Part shown: positions 53,053 through 63,137 of the stretch, piece by piece
Position numbering within the stretch: position 1 is the stretch's first letter
Layout: each line of letters begins with the position of its first letter
Assembly: GCF_012726235.1 (NCBI RefSeq)
Contig: NZ_JAASAH010000008.1
Coordinates: 186,001 to 250,000, forward strand
DNA: 64,000 bases
Reading direction: 5' to 3'
Origin: Streptomyces sp. HNM0574
GTDB lineage: Bacteria; Actinomycetota; Actinomycetes; Streptomycetales; Streptomycetaceae
Made by a program: the position numbers and the translations under genes
Notes under the pieces: generated by a model
Database searches by the model: none
The model's input: only the letters and a program-made list of their open reading frames with translations
Told to the model about the DNA's origin: nothing

Positions 53053-54267
53053 TCACCACGCCTCCGCCTCCTCCGTCTCCCCGCCCTCCGCCGCGCGCCC
53101 GCCCGTCCCGGCCCGGGCGCGCAGCGCCAGCAGCGGGAAGACGAGGACGGAGAGCATCGCGGCGCCGACCAGCGCCGCCGCCTCGCCCTTGCCCAGCACG
53201 TCCTCGTCCAGGCCGATGGTGGTGATCGCGACGACCAGCGGCAGGCAGGTCGAGGAGTACAGGGCGAGGGCGCGGCGGTCGGCGCGTGCCAGGTCGCGGG
53301 GCGCCAGCAGGTAGGCGGGCAGCCCGCGGACGAGGAGGAACAGCACGAGGAAGACGGGGAGCAGCAGCAGGGCGCGGCCGCCGTCGAGCAGCGACGCCAG
53401 GTCGAAGTCGATGCCGGTGACGATGAAGAACAGCGGCACCAGGAAGCCGAAGCCCATCGCCTCCACCTTGCCGAGCACCTCGGGACCGCTCTCCGGCGCC
53501 GCGCCCTGGAACACGATCCGGGTCAGCAGCCCGGCGGCGAACGCGCCCAGCAGCACGTCCAGTCCGAGCAGATGGGCCAGCCCGAGCATGGCGACGAGCA
53601 GCAGCATCACGAAACGGACGGCGAACTGGCCGCTGGTGTGCAGCGTCGTGCGGACGATCCGGGAGAACCACGGCGGACGCGGCCGCAGCGCCCACCGGAC
53701 GGTCAGCGCGATGACGGCGGCGAAGGCCAGCAGCACCAGCGACGAGATCCCGGGCTTCCGGCCGGAGAGCAGCACCGCCATGGCGACGATCGGCGCGAAC
53801 TCGCCGACCGCGCCGAAGGCCATCATCACCGTGCCGAAGCGTCCGCGCAGGTCACCGCTGTCCCGCAGGATCGGCAGCACGGTGCCGAGCGCGGTACTGG
53901 TCAGCGCGGTGCCGATGACGACGCTCTGCGAGACGTCCAGTCCCGTCAGCCCCAGCGCGATGCCCAGACCGAGCACCAGCGAGACCGCCCAGGCCCAGCC
54001 CGCGCGGCGCAGGGTGCCGCCGCGGACGGCGGCGAAGTCGATCTCGTACCCGGCGAGGAAGATCAGCATGGCCAGGCCGAGTTCGGACAGCGTGTCGATG
54101 ACCTTGTCGTGCTGCGCCCAGCCCAGCACGTCCGGGCCGACGAGGATGCCGAGCAGGATCTCGAAGATGACCAGCGGGATGCGCGCCCACCGGTGCACCC
54201 CGTGCACCAGCAGCGGCGCGAGGACGGCGACGGCCACGATCAGGACGAGCGTGCCCGGATGCGTCAT
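53053..54267 (-). CDS. Cation/proton antiporter (CPA2/KefB-like)
   Basis: 404 residues and 12 predicted membrane segments. Family features are IPLVIFEILLGILVGPDVLGW, LIFLAGYEIDF (the Asp of TM3-4 region) and VIGTALTSTALGTVLPIL, ending in a charged tail (GGETEEAEAW). It exchanges Na+ or K+ for protons. No TrkA/RCK domain is present, unlike full-length KefB. It is convergent with the LLM gene. Confidence 0.92.
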   Translation of the reverse strand: MTHPGTLVLIVAVAVLAPLLVHGVHRWARIPLVIFEILLGILVGPDVLGWAQHDKVIDTLSELGLAMLIFLAGYEIDFAAVRGGTLRRAGWAWAVSLVLGLGIALGLTGLDVSQSVVIGTALTSTALGTVLPILRDSGDLRGRFGTVMMAFGAVGEFAPIVAMAVLLSGRKPGISSLVLLAFAAVIALTVRWALRPRPPWFSRIVRTTLHTSGQFAVRFVMLLLVAMLGLAHLLGLDVLLGAFAAGLLTRIVFQGAAPESGPEVLGKVEAMGFGFLVPLFFIVTGIDFDLASLLDGGRALLLLPVFLVLFLLVRGLPAYLLAPRDLARADRRALALYSSTCLPLVVAITTIGLDEDVLGKGEAAALVGAAMLSVLVFPLLALRARAGTGGRAAEGGETEEAEAW

Positions 54268-54453
54268 GCCCCGAGCCTCGGCGCGGCCCCGCCCCGCCGC
54301 ACGCGCTGAGGGCCGTGCGGGCGACGCGCGCCGTCACCCGGACGGCCCGTTGCCGCTCGCCGCCGGGCGGTCCGCGCCGGACAGTCGTCGTGTTCGTCGT
54401 GCTCCGGCACGGGCACCGCGTCCGGGCGCCGGGGCGGCCGAGGGAGGACCACC

Positions 54454-54900
54454 ATGGCCGACACGCAGTGGGGCAGCGGTACGGGAGCGGCGCCGGCGGG
54501 CGACGGGCGCGGCGCCTGGGCAACCGGCGGCGTCCTGTTCGCCGGGGTGCTGATGCTGGTGAACGGCGTGCTCGGGGCGCTCGTCGGGATCGCGGGGCTC
54601 GCGAAGGACGACGTGTACGGGAGCCTCGGCGACTACGTCTTCAAGTTCGACGTCACCACCTGGGGATGGATTCACCTGATCCTCGGCGTCCTGGTGGCCC
54701 TCACCGGCGCGGCGATCCTCACCGGGTCGCACTGGGCGCGGGCCACCGGTGTGGTGCTGGCCGCGCTGTCGGCGATCGCGCACTTCATGTGGCTGCCGTA
54801 CCAGCCGGTGTGGGCCGTGGTGTGCATCGCGATCGCGGTCTTCGTCGCCTGGGCGCTCTGCACCGACATGGAGCGCAACCCCGCGCGGCCCGCGCGCTGA
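54454..54900 (+). CDS. DUF7144-like small membrane protein
   Basis: 148 residues with four hydrophobic segments: TGGVLFAGVLMLVNGVLGALVGIAGL, then WGWIHLILGVLVALTGAAIL, ARATGVVLAALSAIAHFMWLP and AVVCIAIAVFVAWALC. The WIHLILG motif in TM2 and the short cytosolic ends fit the DUF7144 family, common in actinomycetes and of unknown function. The start at 54454 has GGGAGGACC upstream. Next gene follows in 42 bp. Confidence 0.85.
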   Translation: MADTQWGSGTGAAPAGDGRGAWATGGVLFAGVLMLVNGVLGALVGIAGLAKDDVYGSLGDYVFKFDVTTWGWIHLILGVLVALTGAAILTGSHWARATGVVLAALSAIAHFMWLPYQPVWAVVCIAIAVFVAWALCTDMERNPARPAR

Positions 54901-54942
54901 GCGGGCGTGCGGCCGCACCCGGCCGCGTGGGACCGTGGCCGG

Positions 54943-55380
54943 GTGAACCTGGAGGACCTGGTCCGGCTGCGCCGGGCCCGCGACACGATGGACCGCGACT
55001 ACGCGCAGGCGCTCGACGTCCCCGCGCTGGCCCGCGTCGCCCTGATGTCGCCCGGCCACTTCTCCCGCAGCTTCCGCGCCGCCTACGGGGAGACGCCGTA
55101 CAGCTATCTGATGACGCGCCGGATCGAGCGGGCCAAGGCACTGCTGCGGCGCGGCGACCTGTCGGTCACCGAGGTCTGCTTCGCCGTGGGCTGCACCTCG
55201 CTCGGCTCGTTCAGCACGCGCTTCACCGAACTGGTCGGCGAGAGCCCGAGCGCGTACCGCGCCCGCGGCCACGAGGCGGGCGCCGCCATCCCGCCGTGCG
55301 TCGCCAAGATCCGGACGCGGCCGGTGCGGGGCGCCGGACCGGTCAGGAATGGAGAAGCAGAACGCGGCACCCGCCCGTAG
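54943..55380 (+). CDS. AraC-family HTH-only regulator
   Basis: 145 residues from the GTG at 54943. It consists almost only of the double helix-turn-helix: LDVPALARVALMSPGHFSRSFRAAYGETPYSYLMTRRIERAK and VTEVCFAVGCTSLGSFSTRFTELVGESPSAYR. There is no sensor domain. It ends 10 bp before the VOC gene, so the two are an operon, and the regulator probably responds to the same signal. Confidence 0.92.
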   Translation: MNLEDLVRLRRARDTMDRDYAQALDVPALARVALMSPGHFSRSFRAAYGETPYSYLMTRRIERAKALLRRGDLSVTEVCFAVGCTSLGSFSTRFTELVGESPSAYRARGHEAGAAIPPCVAKIRTRPVRGAGPVRNGEAERGTRP

Positions 55381-55390
55381 CGTGAAGCGC

Positions 55391-55804
55391 ATGGACATCA
55401 CGCTTTCCTCCTGCTTCATCGCGGTGCACGACCACGACCAGGCACTCGCCTTCTACCGGGACGCTCTCGGCCTGGAGGTGCGCGACGACGTCGGGTTCGA
55501 GGGCATGCGCTGGGTGACCGTCGGGCCGCCCTCCCAGCCGGACGTGAACATCGTGCTGGAACCCCCGCTCGCCGACCCGAACGCCTCCGCCGCCGACAAG
55601 CAGGCCATGGCGGAACTCCTCGCCAAGGGCCTGCTGCGCGGCGTCGTCTTCCGCACCGACGACTGCGACGCCACCTTCGAACGTATCAGCGCGGCCGGCG
55701 GCGAGGTGCTCCAGGAGCCGGTCGACCAGCCGTACGGCGTCCGCGACTGCGCCTTCCGCGACCCCTCGGGCAACATGCTCCGCTTCAACCAGCCCCGCGA
55801 CTGA
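55391..55804 (+). CDS. VOC (glyoxalase/bleomycin-resistance fold) protein
   Basis: 137 residues from the ATG at 55391. One VOC unit pair: SSCFIAVHDHDQALAFYRDALGLEVRDDV in the first half, and GVVFRTDDCDATFERISAAGGEVLQEP...RDCAFRDPSGNMLRFNQ in the second. Metal ligands would be His/Glu at the usual positions, but I cannot fix them. It may be a lyase, dioxygenase or drug-binding protein. Its operon partner is an AraC regulator. Confidence 0.93.
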   Translation: MDITLSSCFIAVHDHDQALAFYRDALGLEVRDDVGFEGMRWVTVGPPSQPDVNIVLEPPLADPNASAADKQAMAELLAKGLLRGVVFRTDDCDATFERISAAGGEVLQEPVDQPYGVRDCAFRDPSGNMLRFNQPRD

Positions 55805-55918
55805 GCCCGTGCCCGCCCGGCCCCGGCGGACGACAGCGTCCGGGGCCCGGCGGCGCGGGGGCGGACGTACGCTCGGTGCCGGCAGACGGCGTGAGGGACC
55901 GTGAGAAAGGGAGAGCAG

Positions 55919-58321
<2,403 letters not shown>

Positions 58322-58373
58322 CCGCCCCGGGGGACCGGCGGCGCCACGCCGCGAGCCGTGCCATCGTGGAGCC

Positions 58374-58952
58374 ATGACGATCGAGGTGCGGCCCGCTTCG
58401 GTCTTCGCCGACGTCCGCGCCGTGCTCGGCCCGAAGTCGCCCGGGGCGAACGTCTGTTGGTGCCTGAGCCACCGGCTCCCCTCGCGGCTCAACACCTCGC
58501 TGCGCGGCCCGGACCGGGGCGCGTACGTCGCGGACCTGTGCCGCGCCGTACGCGCGCCCGGGGTGCTCGCGTACGACGGGGACGAGCCGGTCGGCTGGGC
58601 CGCGGTGGCCCCGCGCGCGGAGACGGCCTTCGCGCACAGCCGGAAGATCCCGCACCTGGACGACCTGCCGGTCTGGTCCCTGTGGTGCGTCCGGGTACGC
58701 CCCGGGCACCGCAAGCAGGGACTCTCGCACGCGCTGATCGCCGGGGCGGCCGAGTTCGCGCGGGCGTACGGGGCGCCGGTGGTCGAGGCGTACCCGGTGG
58801 ACAACGGCACGGCCCGGGTCGATCTGACGATGGCCTACGCCGGACTGCGGAAGAACTTCGAGCGCGCCGGGTTCGTCCACGCCGCGGACACCACCTCGGT
58901 CCTGGCCGGCCACCCCCGCGTCCTGATGCGCCTCGACCTCCGGGGCCCGTGA
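58374..58952 (+). CDS. GNAT family N-acetyltransferase
   Basis: 192 residues. A Cys/Trp-containing N-terminus (SPGANVCWCLSHRLPS) precedes the GNAT fold with VWSLWCVRVRPGHRKQGLSHALIAGAAEFA, where RPGHRKQGL is the acetyl-CoA loop. AYPVDNGTARVD and FERAGFVHAAD follow. It begins 52 bp after the UvrA-like gene and may be co-transcribed. Substrate unknown. Confidence 0.9.
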   Translation: MTIEVRPASVFADVRAVLGPKSPGANVCWCLSHRLPSRLNTSLRGPDRGAYVADLCRAVRAPGVLAYDGDEPVGWAAVAPRAETAFAHSRKIPHLDDLPVWSLWCVRVRPGHRKQGLSHALIAGAAEFARAYGAPVVEAYPVDNGTARVDLTMAYAGLRKNFERAGFVHAADTTSVLAGHPRVLMRLDLRGP

Positions 58953-58955
58953 GCC

Positions 58956-58983
58956 GCGCCGCCCCCGTCACGGGGAGCGGCGC
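58956..58983. terminator. Bidirectional hairpin terminator
   Basis: GCGCCGC-CCCCG pairs with CGGGG-A-GCGGCGC around a 3-base loop, a 12-bp stem with one bulge. It lies between the convergent GNAT and AhpD-like genes. Confidence 0.75.
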
Positions 58984-58992
58984 GGGCGCCGG

Positions 58993-59466
58993 TCAGTCGA
59001 ACTGGCCGGGGCGGTAGGAGCCGGCGGGCTGGCGGACCAGGACGTTCATCCGGTTGAAGGCGTTGATCAGGGCGATCAGCGCCACCAGCGCGGAGAGCTG
59101 GCTCTCGTCGTAGTGCTCGGCGGCGTTCGCCCAGACCTCGTCGGACACGCCACCGGCCGCGTCGGCGATGCGGGTGCCCTGCTCGGCCAGCTCCAGGGCC
59201 GCGCGTTCGGCGTCGGTGAAGACGGTGGCCTCGCGCCAGGCGGCGACCATGTTGAGCCGGGTGGCGCTCTCGCCCTCGTGCTCCGCGTCCTTGAAGTGCA
59301 TGTCGACGCAGAAGCCGCAGCCGTTGATCTGGCTGGCGCGGAGCAGCACCAGCTCACGGGTCGCGGACGGCAGCGTCGCGCCCTCCAGTTCCTTGGACGC
59401 GGCGATGACGTGCTTCACCGCCGCGGCCGCGACCGGGTCGCCGAAGAGGTTCAGACGGGCGTGCAT
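58993..59466 (-). CDS. Carboxymuconolactone decarboxylase/AhpD-like protein
   Basis: 157 residues from the ATG at 59466. The key motif is LLRASQINGCGFCVDMHFKDA, a CxxC followed by His, as in AhpD-type peroxidase cofactors. SALVALIALINAFNRMNV is the C-terminal helix of the family. It probably reduces peroxide or thiol targets using the Cys pair. It diverges from the nitrobindin-like gene 240 bp away. Confidence 0.94.
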   Translation of the reverse strand: MHARLNLFGDPVAAAAVKHVIAASKELEGATLPSATRELVLLRASQINGCGFCVDMHFKDAEHEGESATRLNMVAAWREATVFTDAERAALELAEQGTRIADAAGGVSDEVWANAAEHYDESQLSALVALIALINAFNRMNVLVRQPAGSYRPGQFD

Positions 59467-59706
59467 GGCGCTCTCCTTCGCAGTGTCGGTGCCGGCCTTC
59501 CCCGGCCGGCATCCCTGTGACCGGCACGGGTGTGACGGACTCCGGTGACTGACACCCGTAACGACGGAACGCCCCGGCGGGATGTGACACGGACGGGATC
59601 CGGCCCGCGCGCCGGACCTCCCGGGCGCCGTCCGGGACCGTGCCCCCGACTGCCTAGGCTGCACCCGGAATCCGGACCGCAGTACCGCACCCAGGAGCGC
59701 ACCCCG

Positions 59707-60270
59707 ATGTTCGAACCCGCCGCCGAACTCCCCTTCCCCGACGCCTTCGCCGCGGACGCGGCCCCCGCGCCGCACCCCCTGCTCGCCCCGCTCACCGGGC
59801 TCCTGGGGACGTGGCAAGGCCGGGGCAGCGGCGGGTACCCGACGCTCGCCGAGGACTTCACCTACGCGCAGGAGGTCACCTTCAGCCACGACGGCCGCCC
59901 CTTCCTCCGCTACGAGGCGCGCTCCTGGCTGCTCGGCCCCGACGGCGCCGCGCTGCGGCCTTCGGCCCGGGAGAGCGGCTGGTGGCGGCTGCAACCCGGC
60001 GGCCGCGTCGAGGCGTTGATCACCCAGCCCACCGGTGTCGCCGAGATCCTGGCCGGTCAGGCCGGGGACGGCGGCGTCGACCTCACCACCCACCGGGTGG
60101 CGCTGGCGCCCACCGCGAAGGAGGTCGACGCCACCCGCCGCCGCTACACCGTCACCGACGGGGACACGCTCGATTTCGTCCACGACCTCGCCGCCGTCGG
60201 ACAGCCCCTGCAGCACCACCTCTCGGCCTGTCTCCGGCGCGCTGCGGGGGAGCGGGGCGAGAGCTCCTGA
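59707..60270 (+). CDS. Nitrobindin-like (FABP-fold, DUF1794) heme protein
   Basis: 187 residues from the ATG at 59707. The family motif GLLGTWQGRGSGGYPT appears early, then FTYAQEVTFSHDGRPFLRYEARSW and a terminal LQHHLSACLRRA with the likely heme-ligating His. Nitrobindins hold ferric heme in a ten-stranded barrel and react with NO or peroxynitrite. Next to an AhpD-like gene, a stress role fits, but they are divergent. Confidence 0.92.
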   Translation: MFEPAAELPFPDAFAADAAPAPHPLLAPLTGLLGTWQGRGSGGYPTLAEDFTYAQEVTFSHDGRPFLRYEARSWLLGPDGAALRPSARESGWWRLQPGGRVEALITQPTGVAEILAGQAGDGGVDLTTHRVALAPTAKEVDATRRRYTVTDGDTLDFVHDLAAVGQPLQHHLSACLRRAAGERGESS

Positions 60271-60669
60271 CGGTTCCGGCCACCGGGGCCGAATCGCATT
60301 TGCGTTCTGTTCGAATTCGCTGGCAGGGGCCCTAAAACCGGCCCGGAACCCGCGTCAAGGGACGCCTTGACAAGGGATGTGTGCGACCTCACAGTAGGCG
60401 CTACGTACAACGCAACCGGATACGGTGCGTTCTCTGCGTAATTCCGCGAAATCCCCTCTGGAGGGTCCCTCAATCGCGCCCTGCGGGCGCCGTTCGGCCT
60501 GCCCTGAAGCCGGACGGACGCGCGTGCGTGCGCGTAAATGCCTGAACCGGTGGATGAATTCTGTGCAGTTCTGGTAAGCGGTCCCGGCTGCCGGTCTTCC
60601 GGTTCGCGCCGTGCAATTGCCGCACGTGAGAGCAAGTGCCTATCAGTGACTGGAAAGGGTGAGTGCCCA
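60271..60669. promoter_or_regulatory. Long promoter region of the ELFV dehydrogenase
   Basis: About 400 bp, AT-richer than average, with no credible gene. It includes a palindrome at 60354-60371, a TTGACA box at 60367 and an imperfect inverted repeat (AACGCAACCG-GATA-CGGTGCGTT) at 60409-60431. It ends in GAAAGGGTGAGTGCCCA before the start codon. Confidence 0.55.
60354..60371 (+). promoter_or_regulatory. Palindromic operator overlapping a -35 box
   Basis: GTCAAGG-GACG-CCTTGAC is a perfect 7-bp inverted repeat with a 4-bp centre. Its right arm overlaps TTGACA (60367-60372), a consensus -35 box; a weak -10 (ACAGTA) could lie at 60391. A repressor bound here would block RNA polymerase. Confidence 0.5.
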
Positions 60670-62076
60670 ATGACGCAAATTGCTGTCGAGACGCCGTTGC
60701 AGGTTCTTGAGCATGAACCCTTCCTGCAGGTCACGTGGCGCGACGCGGAGACACCGGCACGCGGGTTCGTCGTCATCGACCAGCTGGTGACGGGAATCGC
60801 CACCGGCGGACTCCGTATGCGGCCCGGCTGCACCCTCGGCGAAGTCGGCGAACTCGCCCGCGAGATGACCCTCAAGATGGGCGCCTACGGAATTCACGTC
60901 GGCGGCGCCAAGGGCGGTATCGACTTCGACTCCGAGGACCCGCGCGCCGACGGTGTGCGGGAGCGTTTCCTGCAGGGCGTGCTTCCGCTCCTGGAACGGT
61001 TCTGGGTGACCGCGGGAGACCTCGGAACGCAGCAGGAGCAGCTCGACCGCGCCTTTGCGCGGGTCGGCCTCGGCGAGACCTCTTTTCACGCCGCCGTGGT
61101 GCGTTCCCCGGTGGAGGCCGATGTGCGCGCCCGCATCCGGCAGGCATTCGCCACCCGGACGGAGGGACTCAAGCTCTCGGAACTCGTGGGCGGTTACGGC
61201 GTCGCGGAGGCCGCGCTCGCCGCGCTGGAGCACCGCGGCCGTCCCGCCGAGCGGGCCCGCGCCGTCGTCCAGGGCTTCGGTGCGATGGGCGGCTCCACCG
61301 CGCTGTACCTGGCGCGCGCCGGGGTGCGGATCGTCGGCATCACGGACGCCAGGGGGCTGGTCCTCAACACCGGGCGCGGCCTCGACGTGGAACGGCTGCT
61401 CGCGGCGCGCAGCTCCGGCGGCGTCATCGACCGCGCGGCGCTGCGCGAGGACGACGTGGAGCTCCCCGGCGACGCCTGGCTGGACCAGGACGTCGACGTC
61501 CTCGTCCCCGCGGCCGTCTCCTACACGATCACCGAGGAGAACTGCGACCGGATCCGCGGCTCGCTCGTCGTCGAGGCGGCGAACGTGCCCACCACGCCCG
61601 GCGCCGAGCGGCGGCTGCTGGAGCGGGGCGTCACCGTGATCCCCGACTTCATCGCCAACACCGGTGCGGCGGCCGGGGCCTGGTGGGTCATCCTCGGCGA
61701 GGTCGTCAGCCCCGCGGGCGCGTGCAGCAGGCTGTCCGCGCAGCTCCGCCCGCTCGTGGCGGACCTGATGCGCCGGGCCGCACGGACCGGCACCTCGGTG
61801 CGTACGGCGGGTGTGCAGTTCGCGAAGGAGAACTCGGCGCGCCTGATCGGCGAGTACGGCGGCGCGGTGGCCTTCCGCGACCTGTACAGCGGCGCGCCGC
61901 GTGCGGACGAGATCGGGTCAGGGCTCGGGCCGGAGGCCGGTGCGGAGCAGGCGGCCGCGGTCTTCCCGGGGTCGGCCGCGCCGGTCGACGAGCCGGTGGA
62001 CACCGGCCGCCACCCCGCGGGCGCGTACCCGGCGTACTGGTCGGGCCCCGCCGACCCGGACGCGGGCCGCGCCTGA
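60670..62076 (+). CDS. Glu/Leu/Phe/Val (ELFV) dehydrogenase family protein
   Basis: 468 residues from the ATG at 60670. The dimerisation/catalytic domain has GIATGGLRMRPG, EMTLKMGAYGIHVGGAKGGIDF (Lys residues for substrate and catalysis) and AGDLGTQQEQ in place of the usual A(P/E)DVGT. The NAD domain has VVQGFGAMGGSTALYLA. The last ~60 residues (from PRADEIGSGLG) are an extra acidic/Pro-rich tail. It should oxidatively deaminate an amino acid; which one is not clear. It has a long, operator-bearing promoter, so it looks tightly regulated. Confidence 0.93.
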   Translation: MTQIAVETPLQVLEHEPFLQVTWRDAETPARGFVVIDQLVTGIATGGLRMRPGCTLGEVGELAREMTLKMGAYGIHVGGAKGGIDFDSEDPRADGVRERFLQGVLPLLERFWVTAGDLGTQQEQLDRAFARVGLGETSFHAAVVRSPVEADVRARIRQAFATRTEGLKLSELVGGYGVAEAALAALEHRGRPAERARAVVQGFGAMGGSTALYLARAGVRIVGITDARGLVLNTGRGLDVERLLAARSSGGVIDRAALREDDVELPGDAWLDQDVDVLVPAAVSYTITEENCDRIRGSLVVEAANVPTTPGAERRLLERGVTVIPDFIANTGAAAGAWWVILGEVVSPAGACSRLSAQLRPLVADLMRRAARTGTSVRTAGVQFAKENSARLIGEYGGAVAFRDLYSGAPRADEIGSGLGPEAGAEQAAAVFPGSAAPVDEPVDTGRHPAGAYPAYWSGPADPDAGRA

Positions 62077-62096
62077 CGCGCCGCCCGCAGGCACCG

Positions 62097-62134
62097 GGTG
62101 CCCCGCGACCGGACCCGTCCGGCCGCGGGGCACC
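62097..62134. terminator. Strong bidirectional hairpin terminator
   Basis: GGTGCCCCGCG pairs with CGCGGGGCACC (11 bp, perfect), with CCGGA/TCCGG pairing again inside. It sits between the dehydrogenase stop and the convergent methyltransferase remnant. Confidence 0.85.
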
Positions 62135-62149
62135 GTGCTTCGGGGGCGG

Positions 62150-62608
62150 CTACGCCCGGGCCCACGCGGCGGACAGCGGGCCGAGCATCACGATGCCGTC
62201 GTGGGCGGTGAGTTCGGCCTCCAGGCGGTCGCCCAGGGTGTCGGGGGCGAGTTGTACCCGGGTGGTGACGCCGGTCCGTTCCATCAGGGGCAGGGTGGCG
62301 ACGAGCAGGTCGGCCCGGCGGTGCGCGGCGTGGCCGGCCCGCTCGCCGCACCGTACGGCCGACTCGACGTGCATCTCCGGGTCCGGCAGGCCGGCCGCGC
62401 GGAAGGCGGCGAACAGCGTGTGCCCCATGCGGGCCTCGACGCCGGCCCTGCGCATCGTCTCCAGGAGCCGGCCGTGGGCCTGTTCCCACGTCGGCATCGG
62501 CGGGGCCGCGCGGGGCGCGGCGAGGTCGGGTTCCTGGAGGCAGAGCAGGCCGCCGGGGCGCAGCCGGGCGAAGGCCCGGGACAGGGCGAGGGGCGGGTCC
62601 GTTCCCAT
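62150..62608 (-). pseudogene. Truncated SAM-dependent methyltransferase (C-terminal half only)
   Basis: The frame reads RAFARLRPGGLLCLQEPDLAAPRAAPPMPTWEQ, then a helical C-terminus with LMERTGVTTRVQLAPDTLGDRLEAEL. This matches the second half of class I methyltransferases, from the beta-4/beta-5 'LRPGG' loop onward. The SAM-binding GxGxG half is missing: upstream of the ATG at 62608 the DNA shows no matching sequence before the divergent YjbR gene. About 152 residues remain, about half the usual length. A small functional protein is possible but unlikely. Confidence 0.65.
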
Positions 62609-62738
62609 CCGCCCGTTATCGGCAGCGGCGGTGGGGACGGCAACGCCGGACCCCGGCCCGCACCCGCGAGGATTGCGGATGTGACGGGCAAATCGCGGAC
62701 GCGGCGCCGGGGTTCGGGTGCTCGGGTAGATTCGGCGG

Positions 62739-63089
62739 GTGATCACATCCGACGACGTACGGCGCGCGGCGCTCGCGCTTCCGGAGACCACCGAGAAGAT
62801 CGCCTGGGAGATGCCCACGTTCCGGGTGGCGGGCAAGATGTTCGTCACGCTGCCCGAGACCGAGACCTCGATGGCCGTGAAGTGCCCCCGGCACGAGCGG
62901 GACGAGCTGGTGCTCGCCGAGCCGGAGAAGTTCTGGGTGGCCGCGCACGAGGCGTCCTCGGCGTGGGTCCGGGTGCGGCTGGCGGCGCTCGACGACCTGG
63001 ACGAGCTGCGCGACATCGTCACCGACTCCTGGCGGCAGGCCGCACCGGAGCGGCTGCTGCCCTCCGAGGGCCGGGAATCCCCCGGGTGA
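62739..63089 (+). CDS. MmcQ/YjbR-family protein
   Basis: 116 residues from a GTG at 62739. The family pattern is clear: DDVRRAALALPETTEKIAWEMPTFRVAGKMFVTL, SMAVKCP, and SSAWVRVRLAALDDLDELRDIVTDSWRQAAPERL. YjbR proteins have a double-wing fold thought to bind DNA. Its role here is unknown. It ends 48 bp before the FkbM methyltransferase gene. Confidence 0.93.
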   Translation: MITSDDVRRAALALPETTEKIAWEMPTFRVAGKMFVTLPETETSMAVKCPRHERDELVLAEPEKFWVAAHEASSAWVRVRLAALDDLDELRDIVTDSWRQAAPERLLPSEGRESPG

Positions 63090-63137
63090 CCGGCGGCTGT
63101 TGACGGCGGCGCGGGCGGCGTGATTAGCCTCGCGGCA

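Noticed and set aside
55818..55850. Hairpin between the VOC and UvrA-like genes
   Set aside because: Only five consecutive base pairs next to the loop, with bulges beyond; too weak to call a terminator.
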